64,000 bases of DNA from Lentinula raphanica (taxonomy: Eukaryota; Basidiomycota; Agaricomycetes; Agaricales; Omphalotaceae): the NCBI GenBank assembly GCA_027919835.1, contig JANVFP010000005.1, forward strand, positions 992,001 to 1,056,000, read 5' to 3'. The translations under genes and the position numbers were made by a program. Shown here one piece after another: positions 21,762-34,165 of this stretch. The notes beneath the pieces were generated by a model. That model saw only the letters and a list, made by a program, of their open reading frames with translations. It was not told the DNA's origin and did no database searches. Position 1 is the first letter of the stretch. Each line of letters opens with the position of its first letter.

Positions 21762-24584
21762 ATGCGTTCAACACTCTCAACGATGTCCAACACCGTCAAG
21801 AAAGTTACCGACGTCCTTGGAAACTCCAAAACGCTTCTATCTCAACGCTCTTTGTATGAAAACCTCAAATCCCTGGTCTTTGTCTATTTCTTGGTTACTC
21901 AAAGTATCAAAGGCGAACGACATTTGAGAGCGAGGGGGATTCTTACCACGTTCAAAGAGTTCTATGCATGGCTTGCACAAGTGTGTATTAAATTTTACTC
22001 GTTCTAGTTTGCCTTATCTCTAACGTTTGCTCCAGCGATTCATATTGCTCTTACTGCGTCTGCCTTCCGCTAGAGCAAAAGTTAAAGCAGAGATGGACAA
22101 AGCTAAACTTGACATCGAGCAATCTCTGTGTCCACAAGACGCCGACGTCGTCCGACACCTTTCTCTTCCACCCGAAGGTCAATCATTAGAATGGATCCTC
22201 ACCGAGATGGACAAGATGGATCACCAGTCCGGATCACTGGAATGGAAACGCGGAAAGATATCTGGTGCTGTCTATCGTACGCTCTACTCTAGTACAATGG
22301 GTTCGGTCTTGGACTCAAGGCTACGTGCTCAGATGGTGGAGACGACCTGGAGAAGGTCATTGTTGCTGCTTATCAGCGCTATTGCGTTTCAAATCCTCTT
22401 CATCCTTCGGTATTCCCTGCCGTACGCAAAATGGAAGCGGAAATTGTCGCAATGTGCTTGCGTTTGTACAATAACCCGAATGGTGCTGGTACTATGACCG
22501 CTGGAGGCACGGAATCCATCATTATGGCGGTCAAGACCTATCGAGACTGGGCCAAGGCAACGAAAGGCATTACGGAACCTGAAATGTTCGTTTCTCTTTC
22601 CGAAGTTCTTGAAGCATATGCCAATCTCTAATTACAGGGTTATACCGTCGTCTGCACATGCTGCTTTTGACAAAGGTGCTGCATATCTGAAGATCAAAGT
22701 GCACACGATCCCAGTAGACCCGGTCACCCGCAAGGCTGATGTCAAGCGAATGAGGCGTGCATTGTAAGGCTCGTCTGCCCATATTTGACCCTTTATCCTG
22801 CTCATGCATCCTCAGAAACTCTAACACTATAATGGTGAGCCAAGAATCTCGCAGACAACCCGAGTCGTGATATCTGAAATGCTTTGATAACGAAGTTGGT
22901 CGGCTCCGCGGTTAACTTTCCGGACGGAAATCAAGATGACATAGTCGCTCTTGGGGCGCTCGCCTCCTCGTACAACATCGGTTTACATGTCGACTGCTGC
23001 CTTGGTAGTTTCATCGTACCTTATCTTGAAAAAGCTGGATTAGCAGAAGGTTCAAACGGCAAATACAAGCTCTATCCATTTGATTTCAGGGTAAACGGCG
23101 TTACTAGTATCAGCTGTGATACCCACAAGGTCTGCTTCGTCTGCTTCTGTTGCGATGTTTCGTAGACGCTGATGTTTTCTTTGGTTGTTCTAGTATGGCT
23201 TCGCTCCCAAGGTAGATCCTTCATTACTCCCTGAATCTCTCGATTCATCTCTTTGCCAATTCTAGGGTACTTCGGTCGTGATGTACAAAGATGCTGCGCT
23301 CCGAAGATTCCAATACTACGTTTATCCTGACTGGTCAGGTAAGCCACCCCAGAAAACGAATCACTGGTACTACTGCTTAGTGTCATCATTCATGCACATT
23401 CTGATTTTCAGGCGGTGTCTACGGTAGCCCCAGTTTATCTGGTTCTCGGTACGTAGCAACAACTGTTTCCCCACGGCTTATTGTCCTCATCGAATTGCGT
23501 TCCAACCCACTTTCTCGCGTTGACCCACTAACCCTTGTAGTCCTGGCGCTCTGATCGCTGGAACGTGGGCTGCTATGCACTACATGGGCGACAAGTAAGC
23601 ACATGCGTCGTCTTCCTTCAAAGAACCGCTCTTCCCTTTTAGCTCATTCCGCCGACATTTTGCCAGAGGTTATCTGGACTCCTGCCGTGATATCGTGAGA
23701 TGTGCACGAAATATCGCCGACACGATTTCGTCTAGTATCCCCGAACTTTACGTTCTTGGTTCCCCGCCAGCATCAGTGGTCGCGTTCGGATCCAAACATC
23801 CGAAGGTGAACATTTTGGAGGTGGGAGATATGATGTCGAAAAAGGGTTGGCACTTGAATGGACTGAGTGGGCCACCTGCGCTGCATATTGCTTGTACGGT
23901 TCGTGTCGGTTTCTTGCTGTCTTTTTGTTTGGATACTTTGAGAGAAAGAACTCATCAAACATATACTCTCACTCTTCCCCCTTCTTCCGTCTTCTCGGAC
24001 GTGCTTGTCGGCGATGTTTGTGGTACCTCGGGAATTGCCCTTGCTATGCATGGGCTTCTCTGATGTTCCATATTGTTTCTTTTTCTGTCTTTTTGCTGTT
24101 GGTTATCTAGTCGCGCTCTTGAACTGTCAATGACGAATCTGTCCAATAGCGATTGACTGTAACGATGGTTGACACTTTCATCGCTGATTTGAAGGATGCA
24201 ATCAACGAAGCGAAAGTCACTCCAAGTGGAAAGGGCACCATGGTTGCTCTGTACGGTGAGTCTTTTATTCTTATCTTTCCTTCTTCATGTTATGTGTTCC
24301 TTGAATTCCGATTTCGTGTTGATAGACTCTGACAATGCATTATATATAAGCATCCACGTCCTGTGGCAAAAGATCGCTCTTCAGGTCCAATGTCATTTTG
24401 AGTTGATATATCATACATTTTTTGCTTCTCCATCTTGATTTTTCCTTACTGAGTACTGTTCATTTTGATTTGGCCGCGGTGTTGATTGTTTTTTCTTCTA
24501 GGACTGGGAAATTCTAGCCCTGTTGGACCGCAGATGGTCACTCAGTTGGCAGAAGCATATTTAGATACGATGTACAAGGCATGA
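21762..24584 (+). CDS. DPL1: Sphingosine-1-phosphate lyase
   Basis: A PLP-dependent ER membrane enzyme that cleaves long-chain base phosphates to hexadecenal and phosphoethanolamine, the exit step of sphingolipid catabolism. The N-terminus has a hydrophobic anchor ([17 protein letters not shown]). Then come [40 protein letters not shown], a [20 protein letters not shown] segment with the cofactor-contacting Asp, and [20 protein letters not shown] with the Schiff-base Lys, whose AAG codon is the last of its exon. Further segments are [20 protein letters not shown] and a C-terminal [13 protein letters not shown], with TGA at 24582-24584. At least nine introns. An in-frame ATG at 21783 ([11 protein letters not shown]) is an alternative start. 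Confidence 0.94.
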
Positions 24585-25669
24585 TGGGATGATTGGAACA
24601 TAGACATAAATATAGGAAAACATCGTAGACATGATGTTTGTTGTTTCCAACCAGAAACTAACTACAAAAATGTCATCCGGACGGGAGATAGTCAAGCCAC
24701 AAGACAGGCCCCAGACAGTGTATGACAGAATTGGTTCGCCATCGCAAGTTTTTTTACGCCGACTTGGACAACGTGCGCAGACCTTGCGCAGAGACACCGC
24801 TTTTTTCGAGTCATTGGCGAGATGAAAGACTCGGGGATCTGGACATCTCTTCGAGATAAGCTTATCTCAAGCGAGGTCGTGTATGAATTACAGCCAACAC
24901 GGAAGCAACAGGTTCATAGCACAGGAAGCACGAAAATGCCTGTTCCCCTTGCCAGCCCTTGCCTCTGAAGACTTGATATTCAGGTCGGTGAAGTTGGGTC
25001 TATGGTCTACGTCTATATTTGCACGCCAGTGTTTCCGACGTTGGTCCGAGAAATCCTCTGTGCTGATGTTTGGATCTTATAGTCCCTTTAGCGAGAGGAC
25101 CCGCGAAATGATGCAAACGATCAAAATCGAGGAACATGAAAATTTTGCTACGTTTGAGCACCGTTTTTGAGGATTCAAATTTCATTGTTTCCAAATGCAG
25201 TGAGAGAGGGGGGGGGGGTTTGCAGAGATGGTACCGAGTGCTCATAGAGATTGAGAGTGCTGTAAAAATAATTGTAACCATCATAAATAGAAGAAGTATA
25301 CGCGTAAAAGCTATCTGGGCTTTTCTGGGCGAGGAGTTTTACTTTCAGGGTTGACGCTGGTTGAAGTTGATTGTCCGGGAAACCGGACCGCAACGATTGT
25401 CTTCATTTTTGACCCGAACGGAAATCTGAATCCGGTCAAGGGAGATTTTATTTTTTCACCAGACTTGAACTGATACGTCCAACATCTTTTTCTTTCTCCC
25501 CTCAGACTTCTTTCTCCAACCTTCCATTCCCACTCAGATTCAAAGGTTGCTTTTTAAGCTCAGAGAACTTCCCTTTGTGAAGTTGTCAGTAAGCATCGCC
25601 CCTGTTGATCTTTTCTTTTGTATTCACAACCACCCTCAATTTCCTATTCATCATATAGCTCAGCTCAAA
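24585..25669. other. Intergenic stretch with a G homopolymer
   Basis: Just over 1 kb between two plus-strand genes. A run of ten or more G at about 25206-25219 is the only notable feature. Reading frames on both strands are short and unlike any family I know. The last ~150 bp (pyrimidine-rich) look like the 5' leader of the arrestin gene. Confidence 0.4.
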
Positions 25670-28078
25670 ATGCACACCATCTTCAATGAATCTATGTCTT
25701 CTACATCAAGGGATCCACATATAGCTGTCCCTCTTAACGAGGATGATTCCCCTCCTCAATCTTCCTTCCTCCCGGCGCACATCAGCTCTTCGTCTTCCAG
25801 TTTTCCGCCCATCGACCACGACATGAGTAAAGATAAGGAGCGTCCAAGGCTCGAAATACTCCTTGACAAAGAAGTCTTGTATCTCAAAGGGACCGGCGTC
25901 GACGTCGAACCAGCTCGACTCTCTGGTCATGTTGCACTTTACTTATCAGAATCGACCTCCATCAAAGAAATTACTCTGCAGTTTCGAGGTAAAGCACGGT
26001 TACCAGCCCTCTCGCATGATTCGTACGTTCGACACGCTTTCCTTTCGTTGCATGCGCACTGATGATGGTTTGATGTTGGTAGACTATCTTTGAACTCTGC
26101 TCCACTTACATACATTCTGTGTAATCACGAATGGTCTTTCCTCGAGGGAGAGAAACGACACTCGCACACGCTCAAGGCTGGTCGTCATTTCTTTCCCTTC
26201 CAACTTCAGCTCGGTGGTTCTCTCCCGTCCTCGGTTGCAACTAGTATGTTTGGTGGCGCATCCGTCGCATACAAACTCAGAGCTCACGTCTCGAGGCCTG
26301 GTCTTAATCACAACCTCCAAACACAGATTCCGGTAACGATCGTACGCTCCTTTGCTCCAGAGGCACTCGAATATCAGCAGACACTCGAGATCGAAAACAC
26401 ATGGCCAGAGAAGCTAATGTATTCCATCATGATCCCACACAAAGCTTGGGCTTGCGGTGACACAGTCACTGCTTTGGTCAAGTTCTCGCCGCTACTCAAG
26501 GGTGTTGGTGTGCTGAACATTAATACTTCTATTCATGAGACCGTCAAGGTCTACACGCGGTCTGGCCATCAGGAACACAGTCGTGTCGTCGCTAGCATGA
26601 AGCACGAGATTGTGGGCGGTAAGGCTGTCGAAGTGCACGAACACGAACACCGGCATCGGACAGTCCATTCCCCAGGTGGAGCATCATCATCACCTGGCAC
26701 TCCAAATATATCCAGTAGCTATCGAAGCACTGGATCAGTAGGTTCCTATTTCGCCTACTCTCCACAAGGAAATCAGACTGCGCAAGCTGGTCCTTCTTCC
26801 TTACCTGCTTCGTTATCCACGTCTCTTCCAACTTCACAGCCTGTCCGAGATACGATCGACGGTATCGAGATAAGCCAAGACGATATTGTAACGTATCTCA
26901 TTCTCCCTGTTCCACGAAACATTACTCCGACTCATGTCCTTGATCCAATCCACGTCACTCACCGAATCCGATGGAGTATTCTCATACTCAATCCGGATGG
27001 CCACACCTCCGAACTCCGTTGTTCTCTTCCTCTTCACCTTCTCGACCCGCGTCTCTTGAATGAGGCGCGTATGAATACGGCTGCCACCAGGCGGTTGTTA
27101 ATTGGAGGGCCGGAAGTACCTGCTGAAGAGACAGAAGATGATACGGAGCTTCCCAGTTACAACGCTCATGTTCGTGACAGGATTGCCAATATGTATCTGC
27201 CCGAAAGTGCAACAATGCGTGTCACTAATCCTTGGGTTCGAGATGGGGCCAGCCCTTATGGCGGGAACAACGACATCGTTTCTCCCTGGCCGAGATCGCG
27301 TTCAGGCTACTCTTCGCCTTTAGATGCTCATGCCTTATCCCACCTTCCCCATGCCCCTGGTTCAGGCGATAGCACACCTTTGGACTGGGTCAATTCCGAG
27401 TTACTGCTCTCACTCCATACGGGAAGTGACCATCCTCATCCGAACGGCCACTCTCCCCATACTTCCTCGGAAGTTTCTCCTGATCACTCGAATCCCCCCT
27501 CCAATCCTGCAAGTCGACCTACTAGTCGGCCGGTCAGCTCTTATCCTAGTCGTCGTTCTAGCCGGGCGTCAAGCCCTGAACGTGGTGCTCATGTCAATCC
27601 TCAATCTCTTCACGTTGCCGGTCCCAACGAGACATACATTCACACCGTAAATGCCAGCCGGAATGTTCAGGGCGTGTTCAAAGCGACTATGAAACCCTTC
27701 ACTTCTCTCACTCATCCAAACTGGCTCGGCTCGCGCTCTCATAGCCACAATAATCTCTCCTCGCTCAACTCCACCACCAATGACCGTCTTCATCCTGCCA
27801 ATCAGACGATGACAGCTGGCGGACGGACGATTCAGCTTTCGGATTACAATAATAGCCAGGAAGCGATGCAGCGTGTGCCCGATTATCAGATCGCTTCGAG
27901 GGGTTTCATCGGTGGTGTTCCACCGTTGACGACTTTGAGGGATTTACCCTCGTATGAGGACTCGCAGCTAGGAACGCGTACCCGCAGCGATACGGATCTG
28001 GCTGTGAGGTTTTCTGGTGTCTCGTTATCTCCTGCGACCGCAGGCAGCACCACGATGCCCAATACACCCCTCTCATGA
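25670..28078 (+). CDS. Alpha-arrestin (ART-like ubiquitin-ligase adaptor)
   Basis: Arrestin-fold adaptors of this type recruit a Nedd4/Rsp5 ubiquitin ligase through PY motifs to trigger endocytosis of plasma-membrane transporters. Exon 1 (25670-26022) and exon 2 (26083-28078) join in phase across a 60 bp intron, giving 782 residues. The arrestin N-domain (LEILLDKEVLYLKGTGVDVE, HVALYLSESTSIKEITLQFR, LKAGRHFFPFQLQLGGSLPS) and C-domain (LMYSIMIPHKAWACGDTVTA, ISQDDIVTYLILPVPRN) are clear. A variant PY motif, ELPSYNAH, follows the C-domain, and a second LPSY (DLPSYEDSQ) lies near the C-terminus. The rest is a Ser/Pro/His-rich tail. Start ATG 25670 is preferred over upstream frame extension. No membrane segment. 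Confidence 0.87.
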
Positions 28079-28397
28079 TTATTTTTCCATTATCTAACTA
28101 GAACTCTTGTTGTCTCTTTTCCTTGTTGTTATTATCTGTGTGTAGCATATCTGGGGTTTTGGTGCATCATCTATAGATTTCAATCTTTCTTACAGTCTGT
28201 GCTTTCTTTGATTCATACTGGACCTGATTAGACATTTTTTCATTGCATAGTTATTCGAAGGCTTATTTCACGTTCGTATCTTGTTTCCACATCATTCCAT
28301 AGGTGGTTCTAATACTCAACTGACATACTGTACACATATACAAAAAAGTCCTGCATCGACCAGACAGACACGGAGTCGACTAGATATGTACCATGTT
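28079..28397. terminator. Convergent 3' region of arrestin and muskelin genes
   Basis: A 319 bp T-rich gap between the stop codons of two convergent genes. It must contain both 3' UTRs and polyadenylation sites; no single signal was pinned down. Confidence 0.35.
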
Positions 28398-31300
28398 TCA
28401 CAGCAAGTCTGCGTCGATGTCAACCAAATTCAGGAGGCTTCCCGCAGGTTGTTTCGCATTGTCGGCGATAAATTCCAAGATAGCTTCAAAAGTCTTTGTA
28501 CGTTGACCAAAACATTCTTCAGACAGATGAGGTGGGTGATACATTCCCTCACCACGATCTTCAGCTTGTGTCTCGTTGTCAGCCGGACTAGGTGTTTCTG
28601 ATGAACATTCTACAGAATCGGATCTCACTACGTGGCTTGCAGGCTGGTCCGCTACCGTGGAAGCACTGGGGGCTGGAGTGGATGAATGAGGTGAAGAAGA
28701 GTGCGTCAAGAGGTGCGTCAGGAGAGAACGAAAGAGTTGAGTTTCGCTAGGATCCTCGTGGTTCACAACCTCCGATACATCGTTCTGCAAGTAACGGAGA
28801 GACTGTACAGGAAGTTGAGTTTCGCACATTTCTCTGAACCTAAACCCAAACCAAATGAATTAAACCATCCTTCCTCGTAAATAGCAAAATACAAATAGAC
28901 TGACCGCTGTTGGCGAAGTAGATAGGCAGAACGTCGGATGAGCTCTTTTGACGAAAGTCTACCAAGAGTTATCATTCAGTAGTGGAGCGAGTTTAGGCCC
29001 TCTCTTGACCATGAATAACTTTGGAAGGCCTACATACCTCCACAATGTCATCTTCCAGAAATCAGACAACCTCTTCATCGGTGCTTCACTCTGACCATCG
29101 TTCTTCTCCTTTGATGAAGGCATCGTGGGATCGGAATCCACCATCATAGTTCCACCGTGTAGATATAGTGTTTTGGAATTGGGATCATATACCACTTGGT
29201 GTGCGAACCTTGACGGAGGAGTCCTTCTGGTGCTAACTTGTGGAGACGACGAAGGGGTTGGAACTCTGTGGTGCTCCTCTAGAGCATCTATTTTCTCCCA
29301 CTTTCCTGGGCGAGATGAATATCGATAGAGCCAGATGGAAGGTTCGGATAAAGTAGCATGATTGTGGATGAGTCCCCCAAATCTATGTCTAAGGCGTTAG
29401 AACGGTGACCAATCAGATGAACGATTTCAAGACTGACATGTACATTTCCTGCAACGAAGGGTCTATAACCGCACGCTGAGTGAAACACGGCTGGGGCCCG
29501 CCTGAGGATGTAAAATCAGAAAAGATTTCTGTTGTCTTGTTTGTGGCGATATCGTAAATGTACATGTCCGAAAGGAATTTTTCATCCCTGTCTCCAGCGA
29601 AGATGTACAATTGCCGAGTGGGAGGGTCAAAGATCATTGAATGTCCTGGCAAAGACGGAGAGGTAAGTATGTCAGAAACGAAAATTCGATATCTGATAGA
29701 AGTTTGTGTTTACCAAAACGAGAGGGAATCGCGCTATCTATAGTCCTGAAAGGATAGATATTAGCTACAGGACATGATTCTTGTGGAAGGAATGAAAACA
29801 TACTGGAGTAGGTTCCAATTTTTCCTTTGCACATCATAGCTATACAGCCCGGAGTATTCGTATTCTTTCTCTGCCGCACGTCCTCCGAAGACATATAACA
29901 TCTGTGCTTCGCTATCCATTATCATCTGATGGTCAAATATTGTCCGAGGACCGTTTGCATCAATATCAAGACGCTCCCATGAATCCTCTTCACAATGATA
30001 TCTATAGAACTCAGCGAGAAGCATCGGTCTTGACGCCAGCGTTGGTGTTTCGTCTGCGCCCACAGTCGTCGTACTACTCTGCTGAGTTGTCGAAACCGCG
30101 GCTTCCGCTTCCGTATTCCTACTCTGCGCGCTCGACCTAGGCTTCGTTGGCTTATCGGAATCATTCAGCCTTCCCAGAATATAAATGCAATTGGTCTTCG
30201 AATCGTATACCATCTTATGGCATGACCTAGGCCCCGGAGCGTTCGAATGAAAGGAAGTATTATGACTGAGAATAGCCCAACGTTGTTGTTTGATATCGTA
30301 ACGCCAGAAATCGTTCAAGCTTTTCTGACCGTCCCATCCTCCGAAGAGATACTGCACCCCGGATTCATGAACGGATGAGTAGTGGCCCAATGAACAATGT
30401 ATACAACACTCACGATGTATCCCCGTTGAGAATCGATACACATCGCGTGTCCTCCCCGCACCGAAGGGATATCACCATTGGCGTCAGTGTCGTGTATTTC
30501 GCGCCATATAGCGCGTGGTTGAGAAGACTGGAGATATTGATCGAACAATCCTGCTTCGGAAATGCTTTGTAGGATATTCTCGGCTTTGTCCCAATCTCCA
30601 GCAAGGACGATGCTTTCGTATAGTTTGGTGACCAGAGGATGTTCGAGCCGAATACCGGTCTGAGCTAGGATGGAATTGTAAGGTGTAAGGAGCCGACGTT
30701 GACGAAGATGTTTGAGAATGTGTTGCATGACTCGTGTTTCCCGAAACTGAAGAGTGTATAATCAGGGCAAGCAATCAAGATGTGCAATTGGCATTGGACA
30801 CACACTTGGTCATAATCCCTTTGAACTTCTTCGACACACGCCTCGTTTATAATTCCAGTAAGAGATATATGCCATATCGAGGTGTTGTAGCTGAGTACGG
30901 AGGTTCTTAAAAAGTCAACGACGAGGCAAGTAGTGCAAAACGACACCTTTGGCCATAGACAGAAAGTGGTTCGATTTTGATGAAACGAGTGGGGAAGCAG
31001 CAACCTGCACTATTGAGATGCCTGATTGAAAAGGTTTCTCTGATAGAGTCGTTCTTGAGGGAAGAATGAAGAACTTCAGTCATGTTCTCTGGGATTGTGC
31101 CGACGTAAACTTTGAATTCTTTCATGTTACATGGATGAGCTTTGGAGCACCTTGAGGTTAATACGAGGTGAGAAGATAGATAATGTGCGTACCAGCCTGA
31201 TACTAGGGGCATATATGCGTAAGTGTATGAAAGAAACGATGGAGAGTAGAAACACCTTTCCAAATGTTATGCTTTCTAACGAAAGCAACGTTAATACTAG

Positions 31301-31564
31301 ATGGGGGAGCTGCAGCAAGTATTGGAAGCGTACTGAGAACAGACAGCTTGTTAAGGCGGAGGATTATCCAATGTGCAGGTTCAGAGTTTTGAGTGGTCCA
31401 ACGGCTCTTTGTGTTACTGTGAATGATTGATGAAATGCACAAAAGTTGGGTGTGGTATTTGATCACCTTGGATCGTCGACGAGTATGTTTTCCGGATGGA
31501 AATGAGTGCTGAACGAAGAATAGTCATGGACAGTATATTCAATGACATCCGAAGAAGTTTCCAT
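28398..31564 (-). CDS. Muskelin-like kelch-repeat protein
   Basis: Homologue of muskelin (animal MKLN1), a substrate-recruiting subunit of the GID/CTLH ubiquitin ligase. The start at 31564 gives METSSDVIEYTVHDYSS and PENILVDDP, then NTKSRWTTQNSEP, SITFGK, NMKEFKVYVGTIPENMTEVL and FPTRFIKIEPLSVYGQSF, matching the muskelin N-terminal discoidin-like domain. A LisH/CTLH segment follows (LLTPYNSILAQTGI; KLYESIVLAGDWDKAENIL). The kelch repeats show YLFGGWDGQKSLNDFWRYDI, GPRSCHKMVYDSKTNCIYIL, FYRYHCEEDSWERLDIDANG, MLYVFGGRA, LYIFAGDRDEKFLSDMYIYD and TLYLHGGTMM. The C-terminus has ELIRRSAYLLRQQRFREMCE and ends at TGA 28398. More than ten introns. Its 5' end is copied about 2.54 kb upstream (33925-34101). 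Confidence 0.9.
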
Positions 31565-33900
31565 TGTTATGCGTTGAAGAAGAAGAGTGAAGCTATGAAG
31601 TTTTACATAAAAGAGAAAAGAAAAGAACATAAACGCGCTACTAGTCCACGGTTCCCTCCGGATCGTCGGAATCAATCAATGTCACTGTCAGCCTCCGAGT
31701 CGGTCTCAGGCTCCTGCCTCTGCTTCCCATTCTTCCACCTCTGCCACTTATTCTTCCACCAGTATCTATTCCTCAACATCTGCCACCAGTTTTTGATTCT
31801 CGATTGCCATTTCGTCCGTGGCAAGTCCAAGTCTCTCGCATCATTCATGACTCCCACAACATCTATCCCTTCCCCAGGTTCCACTGTTTTGCCTTTTTCG
31901 ACAGCGTACTTGAAGTCCTCTATGGCCGGCCCATCACCCAAAAACCCAGTGATGCCTTCCTTGGTTCTTATCACTTGTCCCCATGCGTCAGACTCGTTGC
32001 CCACGATGCCGAATATTATAAAGTCCTTTGGATCCTGATGACATGTACTGCCTTCCTCAAGCTTGTATCTCGAGTTCATGCCGAGTATCTTCAAGAAGTC
32101 TTCGACAACCTTCGGTGCGTCTTCCCGGGGGGTTGGCCGTTTTTTACGGTCTTCTTCTGAGTTGAGAAACGTGTAAAACATGGGGGAAGCTGGATTCTGC
32201 CCATGGTTTGACCGATGTTTTGATCTAAGCCCAAAAGTCGATCCAGTCGATTCGGTCTGGTAACGAAGCAGACAGATAAAATCAGTACAGCTAAAGGTAG
32301 AAAGACATGTTGCGGACTTGTCGCAAGGGACGTCTACTCACTAGAGTCTTTTTGATAGGGGACGCAATGGTAAGGTGAACGAGTCCCGAAATCAGGATAA
32401 CAATCTTGGCTCCAGTTCGAAGTCGCATCGTGCTGATGATTCTGATTTCTAGCCCGACTATGCGTCAGTCCTTCGAAATCAATCCGACCGACACAAGGAC
32501 GAGCTGACTTACCTGGGAGGAAGATACTCGAATGTTTGATTTCGGTGGCTGGCTTGAGGTGATTTCCTCTCGAGTTCGGAGACTAAGTACTAATCATTGG
32601 AAGTTGGATCGAAATGAGCATAACAACAAGTGAAACGATGTGGTTGGAGAGGACCAACCTCGGTTTCTTTGAGGTGTCTGTTGATTGTTTGGTAAGACGA
32701 GTAACGACTAGTTCCTTTACTAATCGGACGAACATGAATGAACAGTGACAATTAAAACTTCAATGGCCAACTCACCCGCGTCACTGAACGTCGAAAGTGG
32801 ACACCAAAGCTTCTGCTGCGGAAATGGCTCTCGTCGAAGGAATATGCAGCACCGATGATCAGTTGTCCTTGACCAGCAAGGAATCCTTTCAAAGGATGGA
32901 GAAAATGCAAATGACTGGCAGCGGGTGCCAGGTGGTAGTACTGAGGTAAGACGAAATGCTGCTACTGCATGGTAATAACTCACAATTTTAGTCTGATTTT
33001 CTTCTGAGCACATTTTGAGCACATAGCCACAGATAGCCACCAAGTGTACCCGCCCATTTAGTTAGGTATCGCCATCGGATCCGACAGAATGATGATGATG
33101 GTGAGGGATTAGATGCTGATATGGAACAGAGATCCTAGTAGTTGGTCAGAGGAAATTATGCAGTATTGAGTGAATTTTCTACACCGTAACGGCCCCATGG
33201 CTTGAATCTCAATGCTGAGGCCGTTGAGTGCAAGTTGTAGATAAACCGCAAGGAGCTCGAGGGAAGCAAAATACGTCCACAAAGTTGTCGTTAAGAATCG
33301 AATCCCATTGGTACTTACTAGTAAGAATTCTAGGACAGTTCCTGTCGCGACAATATTCTGAACTTATCTTCTCAGCGTAGCTCTACACCAGACTACCTGC
33401 GAACGCGTCCCCGAGTCCATCCTAGTCCGTCTCAAACCCAAGCAGATGGAGTACGAAAGGACTATTGATTCCTCCAATACATACTTATCCTTACTTATCT
33501 CAAGGTTGCTGTGCATTCCTTATGCTCCATGTTTTTGAAAGCGTGGAACGAGGTGGAATAAATCTGGTGGAATGGTAAGATAGACTGAGGCTGACTCCAA
33601 TACATCCCAGTAATTCCGAGTACCGATGAATTCTTCCCTTCCGTCGCAATGATTTCTCTGATACTGCCATACTTTGCATCGATCAAAAGCGATAAGAGCT
33701 TGAAGAGCTCACTGCAGCTCACTGCCCAGCCCAGGCTAGCCCAGGTCGCCGCCTTATCCCAAGCCCGTTGCTGTCCCCAAGGCTGGCAGGGGTCCTGAGC
33801 CTTGTGATGGCTTGGGCTCCGGTATACTCGAGCCAGTAGCTTCGAGTACGACAGTCTGAAACGAGCGCTCAGAGCCTTGATTCCGCTCATCACGACTGGT
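31400..33900. repeat. Tandem segmental duplication, unit A
   Basis: This unit aligns in direct orientation with about 33925-36460. Shared anchors, in order, are ACGGCTCTTTGTGTT (31400 / 33931); GATCACCTTGGATCGTC (31461 / 34004), inside muskelin intron and exon 1; the secreted-protein gene; a 5' UTR intron with identical GTAAGTCAGCTCGT donor surroundings; and AGGTTGCTGTGC (33501 / 36126). The offset is 2537-2539 bp near the start codons and larger further out because of indels. The unit thus contains the muskelin 5' end and one complete secreted-protein gene. Boundaries are approximate. Confidence 0.85.
31672..32428 (-). CDS. Secreted protein of unknown family, paralogue A
   Basis: Not recognised. 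Exon 1 (32342-32428, 29 codons) encodes a signal peptide (ILISGLVHLTIASP). An 85 bp canonical intron (32257-32341) leads in phase to exon 2 (31672-32256), for 223 residues in total. The mature part includes EDAPKVVEDFLKILGM, a central AWGQVIRTKEGITGFLGDGP motif, a basic Trp-rich segment (WQSRIKNWWQMLRNRYWWKN) and an acidic tail (EPETDSEADSDID). The layout is shared with the paralogue at 34166-34967. The ATG lies 2539 bp from the paralogue's ATG, as expected for tandem copies. A conserved 5' UTR intron (~32455-32512) precedes it. Extracellular or vacuolar lumen location is inferred from the signal peptide only; the function is unknown. Confidence 0.75.
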
Positions 33901-33924
33901 TCGAGTCTACATAATCGATTGTTA
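32429..33924. other. Upstream non-coding part of duplication unit A
   Basis: About 1.5 kb without a supported gene. It holds the promoter and 5' UTR intron of the secreted paralogue A. Sequence similarity to unit B continues patchily throughout. Short frames here do not match those in unit B in a way that suggests shared protein, apart from a segment near 32800-32960 (RREPFP) of doubtful meaning. A CAGCTCACTG repeat with CCCAGG words is seen near 33710-33750. Confidence 0.5.
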
Positions 33925-34101
33925 GAGCGGTACGGCTCTTTGTGTTCAATGTAAAAGTCAGATTATTGATAGAACTTCAAGTTTATGCAAAAATCATATT
34001 TGATCACCTTGGATCGTCAATGAGTATGTTTTCTGGTAGTGAGTGCTGAATGAAGAATGGTCATGAACAGTATATTCAATGGCATTCGAAGAAGTTTCCA
34101 T
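33925..34101 (-). pseudogene. Duplicated stub of muskelin exon 1, frameshifted
   Basis: This is the unit B copy of the muskelin 5' end. An ATG at 34101 opens METSSNAIEYTVHDHSS, nearly the same as the intact gene. After the first ~23 codons a 4-bp deletion relative to the parent (around 34035) shifts the frame before the conserved PENILVDDP segment. The splice donor context (CCAAG|GTGATCAAAT) is kept, followed by a little intron sequence, then similarity ends near 33925. No further muskelin exons follow, so it cannot make the protein. Confidence 0.8.
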
Positions 34102-34165
34102 TGTTGAACGTTGAAGAAGAAAGATGAAGATTACAAGAAAGTACTAGTACATCAACGCGCTTGCA

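Noticed and set aside
33495..33893. Minus-strand frame of 132 codons in duplication unit A
   Set aside because: The matching part of unit B does not preserve the frame, which argues against coding.
33890..33915. GGTTCGAGTC resembling a tRNA B box
   Set aside because: No A box, acceptor stem or cloverleaf could be formed around it.
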